NCBI RefSeq assembly: GCF_005503145.1 | Contig: NZ_SCNV01000049.1 | Location: 1-63,857, forward strand | DNA length: 63,857 nt | Source of the DNA: Burkholderia sp. 4M9327F10 | Lineage (GTDB): Bacteria; Pseudomonadota; Gammaproteobacteria; Burkholderiales; Burkholderiaceae | Direction: 5' to 3' | Shown: one piece after another, positions 43,690 to 52,728 of the stretch | Numbering within the stretch: the first letter of the stretch is position 1 | Layout: each line of letters opens with the position of its first letter | Notes under the pieces: generated by a model | Told to the model about the DNA's origin: nothing | Databases searched by the model: none | The model's input: only the letters and a program-made list of their open reading frames with translations | Position numbers and translations under genes: made by a program

Positions 43690-46600
43690 TCAATACACGT
43701 CGCGCACATAGCGCTTGTCACGCGCCAGGCCGCTCACATATTCCAGCGCCCTCTCGTCGCTCATGCCACCGTGGCTCGCCACCACCGCTTTCAAGGCCGC
43801 ATCGACGTCTTTCGCCATCCTGTTCGCATCGCCGCACACATAGAAGTGCGCCCCTGCTTCGAGCCACGCCCACAGTTCCGCGCCGTGTTCGCGCATGCGG
43901 TCCTGAACGTAGATCTTCTCGGCCTGATCGCGCGAGAAGGCCAGATCGAGCCGGGTCAGCAGACCCCTGGTGCGCATCGTGTCCAGCTCGTCGCCATAGT
44001 AGAAGTCTGTTGCCGCATGCTGCTCGCCGAAGAATAACCAGTTGCGGCCCGTGTCGCCGCGCGCCAGCCGCTCGTGCAGAAAGCCCCGAAACGGCGCGAC
44101 GCCCGTACCCGGCCCCACCATGATCATCGGCGTGTCGCCGTTGCGCGGCGGGCGGAAATACGCGGACTTCTGCACGAAGACCGGCACGCTCACCTCGCCG
44201 GCGCGATCGGCCAGAAAAGTCGAGGAGACGCCCTTGCGCTGGCGGCGGCCATTGTTGTAACGCACCGCCGACACCGTCAGGTGCACCTCCTCCGGATGCG
44301 CTTTCGGACTGGACGCAATCGAGTACAGACGCGGCTGCAGGCGCTTGAGTATGCCGAGCAGTTCCGGCGCGCTCAGCGTCACCGGAAATTCGTGCAGCAC
44401 GTCCGCCAACTGTTGTCCCCACAACCATCGCTTCAGATCCGCCTTGCGCTCGTCAGCCAGCAAGGCGCCGAGCGCACCATCGCGGCTTCGCGAGGCGATG
44501 AACGCAAGCGCTTCGCTACTCGGGCGGGCGATCTCGAAGTGTCTGGCGAGCGCATCGGCAAGCCGCATCTCGCCGGCGCCGCTCACGCTGACCGCTGTAT
44601 CCGCAGCAAGGCCGCTCAAGCCGAGCAGTTCGTCGACCAGTTCGGGGCAGTTGCTCGGCCAGACGCCAAGCGCATCGCCCACCTCGTACTCGAGACCGGA
44701 GCCGGCAGTCGAAAACGAGAAATAACGCGTATCCTTAGCGGCGCCCTGCTTGTTGAGCCGCAGATTCTTCACGAGCCGCGACGCCGCGGGATGCGCCTTG
44801 CTCGGCACGACGCCCGGTAAAACCGCGGGGATCATGCCTTCCTGCGCGACGTCATGGAGCGCAGCGTCTTCCTCCTTGATGCGGACGGTGATCCGTTCGA
44901 GCCAGGCGTCGGCTGCGGGCTGAAACTCGCTATCGCAATCGGCCCGCGGCAGCAGGCGCAGCGCGCCCTGCTCGGCCATGCGCCGGTCCAGATTGCGGCC
45001 GTGGCCGCAAAACTGGTCGTAGTTGGTGTCGCCGAAGGCCAGCACCGCGTAGCGCACGCCATCCAGACGCGGCGCCGTCACGGCCTGCAGCGCGCTCCAG
45101 AAACTCGCACCGTTATCGGGTGGATCGCCGTCGCCGAAGGTGCTCGACATCAGCAGCACATACTGCGCTTTCGCAAGCGCCGTTACGTCGCAATCCTCCA
45201 TGCAACAGGTGCGAATCTCGAAACCGGACTCCATTAACTGCGTTGCATAGCGCTCGGTCAGCGATTCGATGTTCCCCGTCTGCGATGCCCACAACAGCAG
45301 CACCTTGGGCCGGGCTCGCGCAATCCGCACGGCGCCGGAACCGGAGCCGGCTTCGTGCGCCGCCGCAGCAGCGCCGTCCAATGCCGCCCCCGACGTATCA
45401 GCACGGCTGTAGAGCCCTGCGAGCGCGCCATCGAACCAGAGGCGGGTTGCAGGCGGCAACGGCGCGCTCGCGGGCAGCACCGGCACGCCGTCCAGCCTGC
45501 CGGCAGTGCTCGAGCGCAGACCGCCGATGAAGCCGGAGAGGTAGGCACGCTGGGCATCGTCGAGATGCGGCGCAGGCATCTCGGGGAAGCCGAGCAGCGC
45601 GACGAGAGCGTCGATGCGGGACATGTCCGTTTCCTTTTCCTTCAACTGGCCACTGCCATTTGCAAGCAGCAGCGCCGCATTGTCCGCACCGGACGTCATG
45701 AGATCCGAATCCTCCGCGGCGTCCTCGCGCTCAGACTCGACCCGGCTCAATGCCACGGCGCAGAATTTCAGTTCCGGTTGTTGCGATACCGGATCCACCG
45801 CATCGTGGGTCACCGCATTGATGCAGAGGTCTTCGCCGAACACGTCGTTCCAGTGCATCGGCGCAAAACATGAACCGGCGCGCACCCGGTCGGTCACGAC
45901 GGCCGGCAGCACCGCGCGGCCGCGCCGCGAACGCACTTCGACGCGATCCCTCGCCCCAATGCCGAGCGCGGCTGCATCCTCCGGATGAATCTCCACGAAC
46001 GGCTTGGGGTTGAGCTTGTTCAGCATCGCCACCTTGCCGGTCTTCGTCATGGTGTGCCATTGATGCTGCAGGCGCCCGGTATTCAGCACAATCGGAAATT
46101 CGGGCACCGGCATTTCGGCCGGCTCCACATGGGGGCGCGCAAAAAACATCGCCTTGCCGCTGGCAGTTGGAAACACCAGCGCCGGCCGGCTGCCATCGGG
46201 CAATACCTTGAGCGTCTGACTGACACCATCGTTCAGATAGCGCAGCGGATTGCGGTCGTGCGGCGCATCCGGCGCGCACGGCCATTGCAACGGCGTCTCA
46301 CGCAAGCGTGCGTGGCTCGCGCCGCGCAGGTCGTAGCCGGTCCGCGGGTTCGATGCACGCGTGATCTCCGCGAACACCTCGTCCGCACAGGTATAGCTGA
46401 ACGCATCGGCGAAGCCCATTGCACACGCCACCCGCGCAATGATCTGCCAGTCCGGCAAGGCGTCGCCAGGCGGTTCGATGGCCTGTTGCATGAGCGTCAG
46501 ATTGCGCTCGGAGTTGATCATCACACCTTCCGCCTCGGCCCATAGCGCACCGGGCAACAGCACGTCGGCATAGCGATTGGTCTCGGTGTCGAGAAACGCG

Positions 46601-47886
46601 TCCTGGGCGATCACCAGTTGCGCAGCCTGCAGCCCGGCGATCACGTTCTGCCGGTTGGCGACGCTCGCCACAGGATTGGTGCAGATGATCCAGCAGGCCT
46701 TGATGTCGCCTGCCGCCATGCGCGAGAACATGTCGATAGTCCCGTTGCCCACCTCCGCCTTCAAGGTGCCCGGCGCGATGCGCCACAGGTCCTCGACGAA
46801 CGCCCGGTCCTCCTCGACCAGCACCGAGCGTTGCCCCGGCAAACCCGGTCCCATGTAGCCCATCTCGCGGCCGCCCATCGCATTCGGCTGGCCGGTCAGC
46901 GAAAACGGGCCGCTGCCGGGGCGACAGATCTTGCCCGTCGCGAGATGCAGGTTGCAGATTGCGTTGGTGTTCCAGGTGCCATGCGTGCTCTGGTTCAGGC
47001 CCATGGTCCAGCAGCTCATCCATTCCTGCGCCTCGCCGATCCATTGCGCAGCGGTACGGATATCCGCCTCGGGAATGCCCGTGAGCGCGGCCACCTTGTC
47101 CGGCGCGTAGTCGTCGAGAAAGGCCGGCATCTCGTCCCAGCCCTCGGTGGCCGCGGCGATAAACGCGGGGTCCGTATGACCGTTACGGTGCAACAGATGC
47201 AGCAGCCCGTTGAGCAATGCGAGGTCCGTGCCCGGCTTGATCTGGAGATAGAGATTCGCTTTGTCTGCGGTCGTCGTGCGGCGCGGATCGACCACGATCA
47301 GCTTTGCGCCGGCCTTGACCCGGTCCATCATGCGCAGATACAGGATCGGATGGCAGTCGGCCATGTTGGCGCCGATCACGAAGAACAGATCGGCCTTGTC
47401 GAAGTCCTGATACGAGCCCGGCGGGCCGTCCGCACCCAGCGACAGCTTGTAGCCGCTGCCGGCGCTCGCCATGCACAGCCGCGAGTTCGATTCGATCTGG
47501 TTGGTGCCCACAAAGCCCTTGGCAAGCTTGTTGACGAGGTACTGCGCCTCGATCGACATCTGCCCGGACACATAGAAGGCAAGCGCGTCGGGTCCGTGAG
47601 TGTCGAGCAGCTCGCGCAGGCGGCGGCCGGTGTCGGCGAGCGCCTGATCGACCGGCAGCGGGATCGGGTCGCTATGGCGGTCGCGCCGCTGAAAAGCGCT
47701 TTCCAGGCGCCCCGATTTGCGCAGCGCGACATGCGCCGAGGAACCCTTGGTGCACAACCGCCCGAAATTGGCCGGATGCTCGCGGTCACCGGCGATCCTG
47801 ACGACCTGGCCGTCCTCGACCTGCAGCACCATGCCGCAGCCGACCCCGCAGTAAGGGCACACCGTCTTGACGCTGGCGCTGCTCAT
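43690..47886 (-). CDS. Assimilatory nitrate reductase fused to sulfite-reductase-type flavoprotein
   Basis: Reduces nitrate to nitrite with NADPH, 1398 residues in one chain. The N-terminal ~700 residues are a molybdopterin oxidoreductase of the NasA/NarB type with a [4Fe-4S] motif CPYCGVGCGMVLQ...RLCTKGS; Mo-bis-MGD segments include NQIESNSRLCMASAG and NPVASVANRQN. After a ~130-residue linker (to ~860) comes a flavodoxin domain (LLLWASQTGNIESLTERYAT; SSTFGDGDPPDNG) and an FAD/NADPH module of the CysJ type (PRLYSIASSPK; GPGTGVAPFRGFLHER; ending YVRDVY). The flavin part should feed electrons directly to the catalytic part. ATG at 47886 is chosen because the Fe-S motif begins nine residues later. 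Third gene of the nirB operon. Confidence 0.93.
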   Translation of the reverse strand: MSSASVKTVCPYCGVGCGMVLQVEDGQVVRIAGDREHPANFGRLCTKGSSAHVALRKSGRLESAFQRRDRHSDPIPLPVDQALADTGRRLRELLDTHGPDALAFYVSGQMSIEAQYLVNKLAKGFVGTNQIESNSRLCMASAGSGYKLSLGADGPPGSYQDFDKADLFFVIGANMADCHPILYLRMMDRVKAGAKLIVVDPRRTTTADKANLYLQIKPGTDLALLNGLLHLLHRNGHTDPAFIAAATEGWDEMPAFLDDYAPDKVAALTGIPEADIRTAAQWIGEAQEWMSCWTMGLNQSTHGTWNTNAICNLHLATGKICRPGSGPFSLTGQPNAMGGREMGYMGPGLPGQRSVLVEEDRAFVEDLWRIAPGTLKAEVGNGTIDMFSRMAAGDIKACWIICTNPVASVANRQNVIAGLQAAQLVIAQDAFLDTETNRYADVLLPGALWAEAEGVMINSERNLTLMQQAIEPPGDALPDWQIIARVACAMGFADAFSYTCADEVFAEITRASNPRTGYDLRGASHARLRETPLQWPCAPDAPHDRNPLRYLNDGVSQTLKVLPDGSRPALVFPTASGKAMFFARPHVEPAEMPVPEFPIVLNTGRLQHQWHTMTKTGKVAMLNKLNPKPFVEIHPEDAAALGIGARDRVEVRSRRGRAVLPAVVTDRVRAGSCFAPMHWNDVFGEDLCINAVTHDAVDPVSQQPELKFCAVALSRVESEREDAAEDSDLMTSGADNAALLLANGSGQLKEKETDMSRIDALVALLGFPEMPAPHLDDAQRAYLSGFIGGLRSSTAGRLDGVPVLPASAPLPPATRLWFDGALAGLYSRADTSGAALDGAAAAAHEAGSGSGAVRIARARPKVLLLWASQTGNIESLTERYATQLMESGFEIRTCCMEDCDVTALAKAQYVLLMSSTFGDGDPPDNGASFWSALQAVTAPRLDGVRYAVLAFGDTNYDQFCGHGRNLDRRMAEQGALRLLPRADCDSEFQPAADAWLERITVRIKEEDAALHDVAQEGMIPAVLPGVVPSKAHPAASRLVKNLRLNKQGAAKDTRYFSFSTAGSGLEYEVGDALGVWPSNCPELVDELLGLSGLAADTAVSVSGAGEMRLADALARHFEIARPSSEALAFIASRSRDGALGALLADERKADLKRWLWGQQLADVLHEFPVTLSAPELLGILKRLQPRLYSIASSPKAHPEEVHLTVSAVRYNNGRRQRKGVSSTFLADRAGEVSVPVFVQKSAYFRPPRNGDTPMIMVGPGTGVAPFRGFLHERLARGDTGRNWLFFGEQHAATDFYYGDELDTMRTRGLLTRLDLAFSRDQAEKIYVQDRMREHGAELWAWLEAGAHFYVCGDANRMAKDVDAALKAVVASHGGMSDERALEYVSGLARDKRYVRDVY

Positions 47887-47932
47887 AGCCTGATCGCCCC
47901 TTACCTGCTGTCCGGTGTCATGGCAAGCACGG

Positions 47933-48334
47933 TCATACCGAGACCCACACCTGGCCGTCCTTGACCCGGGCGGCAAACGCGCTGACCGAATGCTCGGGCG
48001 CTTCAAGGCACTCGCCGGTGCGCAGATCGAAATGCTGCTTGTAGATCGGCGAGGCCACCACGATGCGCTCGCCGAGGCTGCCGATCAGCCCGCGCGAAAG
48101 CACCGCGGCCCGTGAGCAGGGATCGTAGTTGTCGATGGCGTACACGTTCTGTTCACCGCGCTCCACCTTGAACACGGCCACTTGCCTGCCCTCGACGAGG
48201 GCGCAGATGCCGGTGTCCGGCACGATGTCGTCGAATGCGCAGACCGCCACCCAATGCTGCTGCCTCGCCTCGGCGTCCGTAATGGACGAGTCGCGTTGGG
48301 CGAATGCCTGCTCATTGTGCAAATCGATTTCCAT
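47933..48334 (-). CDS. nirD: Nitrite reductase small subunit
   Basis: Rieske-fold subunit of assimilatory NAD(P)H nitrite reductase, 133 residues. The fold is recognisable (WVAVCAFDDIVPDTGICALV; VFKVERGEQNVYAIDNYDPC; IVVASPIYKQHFDLRTGECL), but the Cys-X-His iron-sulfur ligands of a true Rieske centre are missing, as usual for NirD. It lies 10 bp after nirB, with GGAGGGTGAT before the ATG, and is followed by the nitrate reductase gene. Confidence 0.93.
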   Translation of the reverse strand: MEIDLHNEQAFAQRDSSITDAEARQQHWVAVCAFDDIVPDTGICALVEGRQVAVFKVERGEQNVYAIDNYDPCSRAAVLSRGLIGSLGERIVVASPIYKQHFDLRTGECLEAPEHSVSAFAARVKDGQVWVSV

Positions 48335-48344
48335 ATCACCCTCC

Positions 48345-50927
48345 TCAGATTGTTTCCGCGACTACAGGCACCGGGAACGCATGAGCGGCGGCGCGTTCAT
48401 CCGGCGTCGCGGGACGAATCTGTCCGCGCTCCTCGACGAAGACAATGTTTTCGTCGAGCCGGTCGCTGTTGACGAAATGACGGAAGCGCTTGCGTGTCTC
48501 GGGGTCGGTCACAGCCTTCTTCCATTCGCACTCGTAGGTGTCGACCACGTTGCGCATGTCCGCTTCGAGCTCGGCAGCGAGCCCCAGTCTGTCGTGCACC
48601 ACCACGTCGATCAGGTACTCCAGCCCGCCTTCGAGGTTATCGCGCCACACACTGGTGCGTTGCAGCCGGTCGGCGGTGCGCACGTAAAACATCAGGAAGC
48701 GGTCGATGTAGCGCACCAGCGTGTCGTGGTCGAGATCGGCCGCCAGCAGTTCGGCATGACGCGGCTTCATGCCGCCGTTGCCGCACACATAGAGATTCCA
48801 GCCCTTTTCGGTCGCGATGACGCCGACGTCCTTGCCCTGCGCTTCCGCGCATTCGCGGGTGCAGCCCGACACGCCGAACTTGATCTTGTGCGGCGAGCGC
48901 AGGCCTTTGTAGCGGTTCTCGAGCGAGACGGCGAGCCCAACCGAATCGCCGACGCCGTAGCGGCACCATGTCGAACCTACACACGACTTCACGGTGCGCA
49001 GCGACTTGCCATAGGCATGACCCGATTCGAAACCGGCCGCAATCAGTTCTTCCCAGATCAGCGGCAACTGATCGACGCGTGCGCCGAACAGGTCGACACG
49101 CTGGCCGCCCGTGATCTTCGTGTAGAGACCGTATTTCTTCGCCACCTGCCCCACGGCGATCAGCCCGTCGGGTGTGACCTCGCCGCCCGGCATGCGCGGC
49201 ACAACCGAATAGGTGCCGTCGCGCTGGATGTTGGCGAGGTAGTAGTCGTTCGAATCCTGCAGGCTCGCGTGTTCCTTCTTCAGCACGAACTCGTTCCAGC
49301 ACGAGGCGAGAATGCTGGCGGCCACAGGCTTGCAGATATCGCAACCAAGGCCGTGGCCGTGCTTCTCGAGCAGCGCACCAAAGGTCTTGATGCCCCCGAC
49401 GCGCACGATGTGATGCAGCTCCTGGCGCGAGTAGGGAAAGTGCTCGCAGACATGGTTGTTGACGGCGAGCCCCTGCTTTTTCATTTCCGCCTTCATCACC
49501 TGGGTGACGAGCGGCACGCAGCCGCCGCAGGAAGTGCCCGCGCAGGTAGCCGTCTTCAACGCGCCGATGCTGGTGGCGCCCGCGCCCACCGCCGCGCAGA
49601 TCTGGCCTTTGGAAACGTTGTTGCACGAGCAGATCTGCGCGGCGTCGGGCAGCGCGTCGACACCGAGCCCCGGCTTGGCCTTGCCGTCGCTCGCCGGCAG
49701 GATCAGGAATTCGGGCGCCTCGGGCAACTCGATGCGATTGAGCATCATCTGCAGCAGCGTGCCGTATTCGGCGGCGTCGCCCACCATCACCGCGCCGAGC
49801 AGTTGCTTGCCACAGTCCGATACCACCAGCTTCTTGTAGACCTGCTTGCGTTCGTCGCTGAACTGGTACGTGCGGCTACCCGGCGTCTTGCCATGCGCGT
49901 CTCCAATGCTCGCCACGTCCACCCCCATCAGCTTGAGCCTGGTGCTCATATCCGCACCCGCAAAACCACCATCCGCGCCGAGCAGGTGTCCTGCTGCGAT
50001 GCGCGCCATCTCATAGCCGGGCGCGACGAGCCCATACACCATGCCGTTCCATGCGGCGCATTCACCGATCGCATAGATGTCGGGGTCGCTGGTGCGGCAG
50101 CTCGCATCGATGGCAATGCCGCCGCGCGGCCCCAGTTCCAGACCGCAGGCACGGGCGATTTCATCGCGCGGCCGGATGCCGGCGGAAAATACGATCATGT
50201 CGGCGTCGAGATGCGTGCCGTCGGCAAACTGCATGCGGTGCGTGGCGCTCTCGCCGTCAACAATCGCCAGCGTCTGCTTGCCCGTATGAACCTGCACACC
50301 CAGTTCCTCGATCTTGCTGCGCAGCACCCGCCCGCCGCCCTCGTCGATCTGCACCGCCATCAGGCGCGGCGCGAATTCCACCACATGCGCGGCGAGCCCC
50401 ATGTCGTGCAGCGCTTTCGCACATTCGAGCCCCAGCAGGCCGCCGCCCACCACGACCCCGGTTTTGGCCCGCACGCCACAGGCCTGCATCGCTTCAAGGT
50501 CTTCGATGGTGCGATAGACAAAGCAGTCCTGACGATCGTTGCCTGCTATCGGCGGCACGAACGGCGTCGAGCCGGTGGCGAGCACCAGCTTGTCGTACGA
50601 AAGCGTTTCACCGGTTGAGATGTGCACGGTGCGCGCGGCGCGGTCGATCGACACAGCCTTCGCGTTGAGCTTGAGCAGCAGGTTCTCGCGCTCGAAGAAA
50701 CCAGGCTCGACGAGCGACAGATCGTCGGCGGTTTTGCCGGAAAAGAATTCGGACAGGTGGACGCGGTCGTAAGCCGGACGCGGTTCCTCGCACAGCACGG
50801 TGATATGCAGCGCGCTGCCCGCTGCGTCGGCGAGACATTCGAGCAGCTTGTGCCCCACCATCCCATGCCCGATCACGACTACGTTCATGACAGGTGTTTC
50901 ATCCATTTCCAGCTCGCTTCGCGACAT
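48345..50927 (-). CDS. nirB: Nitrite reductase large subunit
   Basis: Reduces nitrite to ammonium, about 860 residues. The N-terminal half is a pyridine-nucleotide oxidoreductase (VVIGHGMVGHKLLECLADA; AKTGVVVGGGLLGLECAKAL). A BFD-like [2Fe-2S] domain (CSCNNVSKGQICAAVGAG; TCAGTSCGGCVP) follows. The C-terminal half has siroheme/[4Fe-4S] motifs TWCRYGVGDSVG and KFGVSGCTRECAEAQGKDVG. ATG at 50927 is favoured because it lies just after the leader terminator; starts at 50906 or 50888 would match the family equally. First gene of nirB-nirD-nitrate reductase. Expression is probably controlled by sigma-54, NtrC and leader antitermination (50946-51237). Confidence 0.95.
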   Translation of the reverse strand: MSRSELEMDETPVMNVVVIGHGMVGHKLLECLADAAGSALHITVLCEEPRPAYDRVHLSEFFSGKTADDLSLVEPGFFERENLLLKLNAKAVSIDRAARTVHISTGETLSYDKLVLATGSTPFVPPIAGNDRQDCFVYRTIEDLEAMQACGVRAKTGVVVGGGLLGLECAKALHDMGLAAHVVEFAPRLMAVQIDEGGGRVLRSKIEELGVQVHTGKQTLAIVDGESATHRMQFADGTHLDADMIVFSAGIRPRDEIARACGLELGPRGGIAIDASCRTSDPDIYAIGECAAWNGMVYGLVAPGYEMARIAAGHLLGADGGFAGADMSTRLKLMGVDVASIGDAHGKTPGSRTYQFSDERKQVYKKLVVSDCGKQLLGAVMVGDAAEYGTLLQMMLNRIELPEAPEFLILPASDGKAKPGLGVDALPDAAQICSCNNVSKGQICAAVGAGATSIGALKTATCAGTSCGGCVPLVTQVMKAEMKKQGLAVNNHVCEHFPYSRQELHHIVRVGGIKTFGALLEKHGHGLGCDICKPVAASILASCWNEFVLKKEHASLQDSNDYYLANIQRDGTYSVVPRMPGGEVTPDGLIAVGQVAKKYGLYTKITGGQRVDLFGARVDQLPLIWEELIAAGFESGHAYGKSLRTVKSCVGSTWCRYGVGDSVGLAVSLENRYKGLRSPHKIKFGVSGCTRECAEAQGKDVGVIATEKGWNLYVCGNGGMKPRHAELLAADLDHDTLVRYIDRFLMFYVRTADRLQRTSVWRDNLEGGLEYLIDVVVHDRLGLAAELEADMRNVVDTYECEWKKAVTDPETRKRFRHFVNSDRLDENIVFVEERGQIRPATPDERAAAHAFPVPVVAETI

Positions 50928-50945
50928 GATTTTCGTCCGGCAAAT

Positions 50946-50997
50946 AAAAAGGCGTCCCGCGAATCCAGTCGACAAGTGACTGAATTCAGGGGACGCC
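50946..50997 (-). terminator. Leader terminator of the nirB operon
   Basis: On the minus strand GGCGTCCC (50997-50990) pairs with GGGACGCC (50958-50951), followed at once by five T (50950-50946), 19 bases before the nirB start. It would stop transcription before the coding region unless the competing hairpin at 50991-51004 is stabilised. Confidence 0.85.
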
Positions 50998-51075
50998 GTT
51001 GTCCAAAACCCGTGATCTAAGGAGTGACCTTTGCTGCTGACTTCACTGCTGCACTGGCCGGATCGCCGTTGATCC
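50991..51075 (-). promoter_or_regulatory. Two-hairpin ANTAR antitermination leader of nirB
   Basis: Two hairpins on the minus strand have the same hexanucleotide loop. P1 is GGATC-AACGGC-GATCC (51075-51060); P2 is GGAC-AACGGC-GTCC (51004-50991); 55 bases separate them. Loop position 1 is A and position 4 is G, the signature of RNAs bound by ANTAR proteins such as NasR, NasT and EutV. The 3' part of P2 is the 5' arm of the terminator, so P2 and terminator exclude each other. Confidence 0.82.
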
Positions 51076-51089
51076 GCCGGGTCTGTCTA

Positions 51090-51105
51090 TGCAAAGGCTG
51101 TGCCA
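51090..51105 (-). promoter_or_regulatory. Sigma-54 promoter of the nirB operon
   Basis: Minus strand TGGCACAGCCTTTGCA: consensus TGGCAC, five bases, then TTGCA, with exactly ten bases between GG and GC. It predicts a start near 51080 and a leader of ~150 bases containing both hairpins and the terminator. Confidence 0.85.
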
Positions 51106-51201
51106 TGCGAGCCGCTCTTCCCTGCGTCCCGCAGTGCGGGCTTCGCGGGATGAGCAAGCCCTGGCGGCGCGTCGCGCGAGGACGCATATTGATGCGGCGA
51201 G

Positions 51202-51237
51202 GCACAACGGCAGTGCGGCGCAGCACAGCATGCGTGC
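51202..51237. promoter_or_regulatory. Tandem NtrC-like sites upstream of nirB
   Basis: Two GCAC-N7-GTGC dyads, 51202-51216 and 51223-51237, with centres 21 bp apart (two helical turns) and about 100-140 bp upstream of the sigma-54 promoter. This is the NtrC half-site spacing of the glnA enhancer. They lie just past the end of the nitrate transporter gene. Confidence 0.65.
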
Positions 51238-51280
51238 AAGGCGCCTCGCTGACGCCGTGCGGATTCGCCACGCGAGCGCA

Positions 51281-52681
51281 TCACACTCCGCCGTCCGCCT
51301 GCACACCCACGGCTGCGATCGGATTCGCCACCACCAGCGGCTCGCCAGGCAGTGCCCACTTGAGCCAGCGGGCGCGATGCAGCACCACTAGCGCGAAGGC
51401 CAGCGCCGACAGCACCCCGAAGGTCGCAAAGCCCATCTGATAGCTGCCCGTGCTTTCCTTGGCGATGCCCATGATCACCGGCAAATAGAATCCGCCGATA
51501 CCGCCGGCCGCGCCGATGATGCCCGACATCAACCCGGTCTTGCCTTTCCAGCGTTGCGGCACGAGCTGGAAGGTCGCGCCGTTGCCGAGTCCGAAGCACA
51601 GGTAGGTTGCCACCAGCAGCGCGATGCCGGCCGGCAGCGGCGGCATCCATGCGGCAAAGGCGAAGTCGCACAGCGAAATGCCGGCCAGCAGCAACACCAG
51701 CGCCCGCACCCCGGAGATGCGGTCGGCGACCAGCCCGCCGATCGGGCGCACCAGCGCGCCGATAAAAGCGAGCAGCGACATGAAGAGCCCTGCTTCGAGT
51801 TTCGGCAACTGATACAGCGAAACCAGCAGCGTTGTCACATACGAGGACATGCCGACGAAGCCGCCAAACGTAATGCTATAGACGAGCATCACGACCCACG
51901 TATCGCTTTCTGCCAGCACGCTGCGATAGTGCTTCGGCAGCACAGCGATGGCGAGCAGCGCACCGAGCACCGGCAACAGCAGGACACCCGTCTTGCCGCC
52001 GCCGAAGACACCCGCATGCACGGCCAGCACGAGGGCGATCAGGCCGCCCAGCGTAATGCAGAAGCTGCGCAAGGCGCGCGGTGCGCTGCCTGATTTCGGC
52101 CCGAGGTCTTTGGCCCAGAAGAACAGCGCCACCGCGGCCAGCGCCAGCAGCGGCAGCGCGGCGCCCGCGGCTTTGGCCCAGCCGAAGTGGTCCGCGATAC
52201 TGGGAAACATGAAACCGTCGAGCACTGCGCCGATATTGCCGGCAGCAGCCAGACCGAGCACCAGGCCCTGCACCTTGGGCGGATAGTTGCTGCCCGCCAT
52301 CGGCAAGGCCACCGCGAAACTGGCGCCGCCCACACCGAGAAACACACCCAGCACCAGCAGGCTCACATAGGACGGCGCGACCGGCGACAACAGCAGGACA
52401 ACTGACGGTATTGCCGAGAGCGCCACGCCGAGCAAGGCGATGCGGCGCCCGTCGTAGGCCTGGTACAGATTGCCGAGCGTCACCCGCAGGATGGCTGCGC
52501 CGAGCACCGGCACCGCGACGAGAAAGCCGAGTTCGGCCGGCGACATCGCGATGTCCTTGTGAATGAACGGAGCCAGCGGGCCGAACATCACCCACACGGT
52601 AAACCCGGTATCGAAGTACAGGAAGCACGCCAGCAACGCGCGCCAGTTGCCGCTTGTCAGCGAATTCAATAGATGTTTCAT
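51281..52681 (-). CDS. Nitrate/nitrite transporter of the NNP (NarK/NasA) family
   Basis: Inner-membrane MFS permease of 466 residues with twelve hydrophobic segments. Both nitrate-porter signatures are present: GVGGASFAVALPMAGSNYPP with NIGAVLDGF in the first half, and GLGNGATFQLVPQRWKGKTG, AAGGIGGFYLP in the second. It supplies nitrate to the downstream reductases. It is second in an operon with the PilJ-type protein (47 bp between stop and start), itself under a sigma-54/ANTAR-type leader. Transcription then meets the separate nirB promoter. Confidence 0.93.
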   Translation of the reverse strand: MKHLLNSLTSGNWRALLACFLYFDTGFTVWVMFGPLAPFIHKDIAMSPAELGFLVAVPVLGAAILRVTLGNLYQAYDGRRIALLGVALSAIPSVVLLLSPVAPSYVSLLVLGVFLGVGGASFAVALPMAGSNYPPKVQGLVLGLAAAGNIGAVLDGFMFPSIADHFGWAKAAGAALPLLALAAVALFFWAKDLGPKSGSAPRALRSFCITLGGLIALVLAVHAGVFGGGKTGVLLLPVLGALLAIAVLPKHYRSVLAESDTWVVMLVYSITFGGFVGMSSYVTTLLVSLYQLPKLEAGLFMSLLAFIGALVRPIGGLVADRISGVRALVLLLAGISLCDFAFAAWMPPLPAGIALLVATYLCFGLGNGATFQLVPQRWKGKTGLMSGIIGAAGGIGGFYLPVIMGIAKESTGSYQMGFATFGVLSALAFALVVLHRARWLKWALPGEPLVVANPIAAVGVQADGGV

Positions 52682-52728
52682 GGGTTTCTCTCGCAGGGTG
52701 TAGACAATTGAAGCGACGTTTAAAGCGG

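Noticed and set aside
46618..50618. Plus-strand frames of 448 and 829 residues in the nitrate locus
   Set aside because: Shadows of nirB and nitrate reductase, which carry the cofactor motifs on the minus strand.
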